From: an uncultured Chloroflexaceae bacterium
GTDB taxonomy: Bacteria > Chloroflexota > Chloroflexia > Chloroflexales > Chloroflexaceae
DNA: 8,109 bases
NCBI GenBank assembly: GCA_937141995.1
Contig: CAKZQX010000730.1
Location: forward strand, 1-8,109
Reading direction: 5' to 3'
A program made the translations under genes and the position numbers. Under the pieces are notes generated by a model, which was not told the DNA's origin, ran no database searches, and was given only the letters and a program-made list of their open reading frames with translations. Below, piece by piece: positions 5,500 through 8,109 of the stretch (positions are counted from its first letter, which is position 1; the number at the start of each line of letters is the position of its first letter).

Positions 5500-6309
5500 T
5501 CACCCGGCCGGCAGGTCGCGCAGATCGAAGACCGGCCCATCCTTGCAGCGCGTCCGCAGGCCGTGGCGTGTCTCGATCAGGCAGGCCAGGCATGCTCCGG
5601 TGCCGCAGGGCATCGCGCCCGGTAGCGCCACCTGCGCAAACCCCCGCTGCCGGCGCAGTCGGGTGGCGCGTACGGCGCTGACCAGGATGGTCAGCAGGTC
5701 TGGCGGCACGGTTGCGCCAATCTGATCCGCCCAGGCAATCAGTTCGGACGTGGCGGTGGCTTGATTCTCCGGCGGCGTCTCGCCGTACAGCAGGTCGGCA
5801 ATGCTGCTCTCACCGGCATCGCTGCCCCGGTATTCGACCGCCGGGGGCAGCAGGAAGGGCGGCGGCAGCAGGTCAGCCGCAGGCGCGGCGGTCAGCAGCA
5901 CCACAGCGGCATTCTGGCGCAGGGCGGCCTGGGCCAGCAGGAAGAGTGCGCCCACCCCCTCACCCACGCCAATCAGCAAAAGAGTGCGCGTGCGGTTGTC
6001 GAGAGTGAAAGGCGTGCCCAGCGGCCCAAACAGATCCAGCGGCGTACCGGCAGGCTGTCGTGCCAGCCAGACCATGCCTCGCTCCCGTGGCGCGTAGAGC
6101 AACATTAGCGTTCCCGCGTCCGTATCCACGCCGGCCACAAAGATCGCCCGGCGCAGCAACGGATCGGCACTGACCGGGTCGGCACAGCGCATCAGCAGGT
6201 AGTGACCGGCGCGCACCCCGGCGGTCAGTTCCGGGGCATGCAGGGTTACCCGGCAGATGCGGCCAAAGCTGCGCTGCTCCTGAATCATCGCCTGCACAAA
6301 CCGCGCCAT
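5500..6309 (-). CDS. PyrK-like electron-transfer subunit (dihydroorotate dehydrogenase type), divergent
   Basis: A 269-residue member of the ferredoxin-reductase-like superfamily, closest in layout to PyrK, the FAD/[2Fe-2S] subunit that couples dihydroorotate dehydrogenase B to NAD+. The iron-sulfur loop is intact: Cys235, Cys240, Cys243 and Cys255 in PCGTGACLACL and RCKDGPVFD, with the C-x4-C-x2-C spacing of PyrK. FGPLGTPF (94-101) is also conserved. The FAD motif RRPxS reads RRAIF (53-57), the glycine-rich GGGxGxxPL reads GVGEGVGAL (114-122), and the CGPxPM segment reads SAVRATRL (211-218). Flavin and NAD binding may therefore be altered or lost. ATG 6309 has GGAG six bases upstream; an alternative GTG start at 6321 adds four residues. 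No pyrD is visible in the window, and the gene stands alone between convergent and divergent neighbours. Another redox partner is possible. Confidence 0.82.
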   Translation of the reverse strand: MARFVQAMIQEQRSFGRICRVTLHAPELTAGVRAGHYLLMRCADPVSADPLLRRAIFVAGVDTDAGTLMLLYAPRERGMVWLARQPAGTPLDLFGPLGTPFTLDNRTRTLLLIGVGEGVGALFLLAQAALRQNAAVVLLTAAPAADLLPPPFLLPPAVEYRGSDAGESSIADLLYGETPPENQATATSELIAWADQIGATVPPDLLTILVSAVRATRLRRQRGFAQVALPGAMPCGTGACLACLIETRHGLRTRCKDGPVFDLRDLPAG

Positions 6310-6329
6310 ACGCTGCTCCACTCACCTTA

Positions 6330-6451
6330 TACCGATTTGTTATCATAGCCACAGAGCACACCGAGGACGCAGAGATGATACACGGGAACGTGCCGCCGTT
6401 GCGCCCGTTGCGCCCATTCCCGTTGATTGCTGGGTTGCCGGCAAATCGGTA
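6330..6451. repeat. 10-bp inverted repeat pair flanking a repeat-rich segment
   Basis: TACCGATTTG (6330-6339) and its exact complement CAAATCGGTA (6442-6451) bracket 102 bases between the divergent PyrK-like and PriA genes. Inside are a shorter TATCAT/ATGATA pair (6341-6346 and 6375-6380), a CCAC/GGAC purine tract (6347-6376) and a direct duplication of CCGTTGCGC (6396-6413). This could be a decayed miniature mobile element or a two-site operator. No flanking target-site duplication is evident. Confidence 0.45.
6347..6376 (+). repeat. CCAC-rich intergenic repeat remnant, upstream copy
   Basis: AGCCACAGAGCACACCGAGG, then ACGCAGAGAT, resembles degenerate tandem CAC-x-GAG units. It matches in style the tract downstream of the PyrK-like gene (5435-5460), in opposite orientation. 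It sits 38 bases before the PyrK-like start codon, in what would be the upstream region. I see no convincing promoter for that gene here (TATGAT at 6346-6341 lacks a -35 partner). Confidence 0.4.
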
Positions 6452-6507
6452 GTACGCTGCATCGGGTCATCGTCGGGAGTATAGCACACTTCCCGGATAT
6501 GTTTGGA

Positions 6508-6536
6508 TTGCGTCCGTACTGCTTGCGTGCTACACT
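6508..6536 (+). promoter_or_regulatory. priA promoter, apparently giving a leaderless transcript
   Basis: TTGCGT (6508-6513), a 17-base spacer, then TACACT (6531-6536) preceded by TGC, an extended -10. Transcription would begin about seven bases later, at 6543 or 6544, which coincides with the first base of the priA ATG. There is no Shine-Dalgarno sequence before that ATG, consistent with a leaderless message. Confidence 0.5.
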
Positions 6537-6543
6537 TGACGCT

Positions 6544-8109
6544 ATGTCGGCAGACCAGGTTGTCGAAATAGCGCTGCGTACTCCGGCTCGACGGGGGCAA
6601 TCCAGCGCTCTATTCAGCTATCGCGTGCCGCCGCGCCTGCGGGGTCTGGTGCTGCCCGGCCAACTGGTATGGGTGCCCCTGCGCCGCCGGCAGGTGCAGG
6701 GTGTGGTACTGACACTATGTGAACAGCATAATGCCGCCGGAACCCTGCGCGATGTCACCGACCTGGCCGACCCCGAGGCGGTCATTCCGCCCGACGGGTT
6801 GCGCCTGGCTCAGTGGACTGCCGGAACCTACCATGTTCCGCTCTACGAGATTCTGGTGCTGCTACTACCGCCCGGCGTATCGCAGGAGTCCGAGGTGACA
6901 TGGCGAGCTACCTCTGCCGGGGTTGCTGTCGCCCTGGGCACGCTGCCCGAACGCGAGCGCGCCATTCTCTACTATGTTCGCACCCACGGCGAGACCTCCG
7001 AACGAGAACTGCGGCGCAACTTGCGTGGTAGCAATAGCGACCTGCGTGAAGCGTATGCCCTGCTGAGTGAACGTGGCCTGCTTATGCGCGGAACGGTGCA
7101 GCGGGCTCCGCATGTTCGCCCGCGCATGGAGCGTCTGGCTTGCCTGAGCGTCTCAACGGCTGACCTGCCTACCGCCCTGGCTGACCTGGAACGTGCCCCG
7201 AAACAGCAGGCTGTCCTGCGCTGGCTGGCAGATCATGTGTCGGAGCGTGAGGAACGCGAATCGGAGAATGGAGCGCGGGGTACCGGCGACGGGGAGGCCG
7301 TTTCTGCCACAGCCCTTTCGCAGCCGCCGGTCGCGGATCACCAACCGTCGGTTGCCGTCCGCGAGATCTATGCGGCAACGGGAGCTAACCTGGCCGTGCT
7401 GCGCAGTCTGGAGCAGAAAGGCTGGCTCTCCCTGGAAACGCGCGAGGTGCGGCGCGATCCGCTGGCAGGTGATGGGGTGTCGCCTGATACTCCGCCGCAG
7501 CTTACCTCAGATCAGCGTCGGGTGTGGGAAGTTATCGCCAACGCCCTGGACGAGCGGGCACGGGTCGGTCACCCCGATGTGGCGGCGCAGGCGGTATCAC
7601 TTACCGCACAGCCTGCACCCCGCCGCACCTTCCTGCTGCATGGCGTCACCGGCAGCGGCAAAACCGAAGTCTATCTGCGAGCTATCGGGCGAGCACTGCG
7701 CCTGGGTTGGCAGACCCTGGTGCTGGTGCCGGAGATTGCGCTGACCACACAGCTTATCCGGCGCTTTGCCGCGCGGTTTCCGGGGCAACTGGCGGTGCTG
7801 CACAGCGGCCTCTCCCTGGGAGAGCGGTACGATGAGTGGCGGCGGCTGCGGCGGGGTGAGGCGCGTCTGGCAATCGGTAGTCGCTCGGCGGTGTTTGCGC
7901 CGCTGCCCCGGCTGGGCCTGATTATCATCGATGAAGAGCATGAACCGACCTTCAAACATGACAGCAGCCCGCGTTACCATGCGCGCGATGTGGCGCTCCA
8001 CCAGGGCGCACTCACGGGCAGTGTGGTCATTCTGGGCAGCGCTACGCCCGGCGTTGAGAGCTACTACGCCGCGCGTACCGGGCGCTTCACTCTGCTGGAG
8101 ATGACCGGG
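6544..8109 (+). CDS. priA: Primosomal protein N' (PriA helicase), N-terminal 522 residues
   Basis: The frame is open from ATG 6544 to the window end. PriA is the superfamily 2, 3'-to-5' DNA helicase that recognises stalled or repaired replication forks and reloads the replisome. Residues 1-100 form the 3'-DNA-binding domain (LFSYRVPPRL, PGQLVWVPLRRRQVQGVVL). A winged-helix region follows (about 135-180). The helicase domain shows LTSDQRRVW, Walker A GVTGSGKT (367-374), LVLVPEIALTTQL, HSGLSLGERYDEWRRLRRGE, GSRSAVFAPL, Walker B DEEH (463-466), FKHDSSPRYHARDVA and motif III GSATPG (498-503). These strings are diagnostic of PriA. The zinc-binding cysteines and second helicase lobe lie beyond the edge. 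A hydrophilic linker rich in Glu/Arg/Gly (about 232-265) and an Ala/Pro-rich insert before Walker A (about 340-362) are non-conserved. No ribosome binding site precedes the ATG. Confidence 0.96.
   Translation, partial: MSADQVVEIALRTPARRGQSSALFSYRVPPRLRGLVLPGQLVWVPLRRRQVQGVVLTLCEQHNAAGTLRDVTDLADPEAVIPPDGLRLAQWTAGTYHVPLYEILVLLLPPGVSQESEVTWRATSAGVAVALGTLPERERAILYYVRTHGETSERELRRNLRGSNSDLREAYALLSERGLLMRGTVQRAPHVRPRMERLACLSVSTADLPTALADLERAPKQQAVLRWLADHVSEREERESENGARGTGDGEAVSATALSQPPVADHQPSVAVREIYAATGANLAVLRSLEQKGWLSLETREVRRDPLAGDGVSPDTPPQLTSDQRRVWEVIANALDERARVGHPDVAAQAVSLTAQPAPRRTFLLHGVTGSGKTEVYLRAIGRALRLGWQTLVLVPEIALTTQLIRRFAARFPGQLAVLHSGLSLGERYDEWRRLRRGEARLAIGSRSAVFAPLPRLGLIIIDEEHEPTFKHDSSPRYHARDVALHQGALTGSVVILGSATPGVESYYAARTGRFTLLEMTG

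Noticed and set aside
7193..7744. 183-codon plus-strand open frame inside priA
   Set aside because: It lies in another frame within the uninterrupted PriA reading frame, which carries all the helicase motifs.

Overview
The window looks like a stretch of a Chloroflexota chromosome, probably from the Chloroflexales (Roseiflexus / Chloroflexus / Oscillochloris type). This rests on high-GC coding sequence, Pro/Thr-rich tails on exported proteins, an ABC-2 / DUF4340 operon, and intergenic DNA full of heptanucleotide tandem repeats and small palindromic repeats. The assignment is inference from style; no taxonomic marker gene is present.

Layout. (1) 1-568, minus strand: the 5' part of a gene for an exported protein that I cannot assign to a family. 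Its signal peptide and mature part lie in different reading frames, so the gene is either broken or carries a one-base sequence error in a G/C run. (2) 569-1302: a 734-base non-coding stretch with a minus-strand promoter, a paired-hairpin repeat and one or two plus-strand promoters. (3) 1303-5288, plus strand: a four-gene operon encoding a GldA-like ABC ATPase, a GldF-like ABC-2 permease, a GldG-like auxiliary protein and a DUF4340 protein. The last three are tightly packed, with a TAATG overlap and a strong Shine-Dalgarno before each. The first two are separated by 200 bases holding two unrelated 7-bp tandem repeat arrays. (4) 5289-5499: a convergent intergenic region with a roughly 60-base hairpin. 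(5) 5500-6309, minus strand: a divergent PyrK-type electron-transfer subunit that keeps its [2Fe-2S] cysteines but has lost the usual FAD and NAD motifs. (6) 6310-6543: a divergent intergenic region. (7) 6544 to the window end, plus strand: the N-terminal 522 residues of the primosomal helicase PriA, open to the edge and probably read from a leaderless mRNA.

The four-gene operon is the functional core. The ATPase would power the six-helix permease, while the two membrane-anchored proteins present large extracytoplasmic domains. Such sets are related to the Bacteroidetes gliding-motility ABC complex, but their substrate outside that group is unknown. I found no defence system, CRISPR array, transposase, rRNA or tRNA. 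The most unusual signals are the paired heptamer arrays inside the operon, two palindromic repeats whose hairpin cores differ by what look like compensatory base-pair swaps, the motif-depleted PyrK-like protein, and the frame break in the exported-protein gene.
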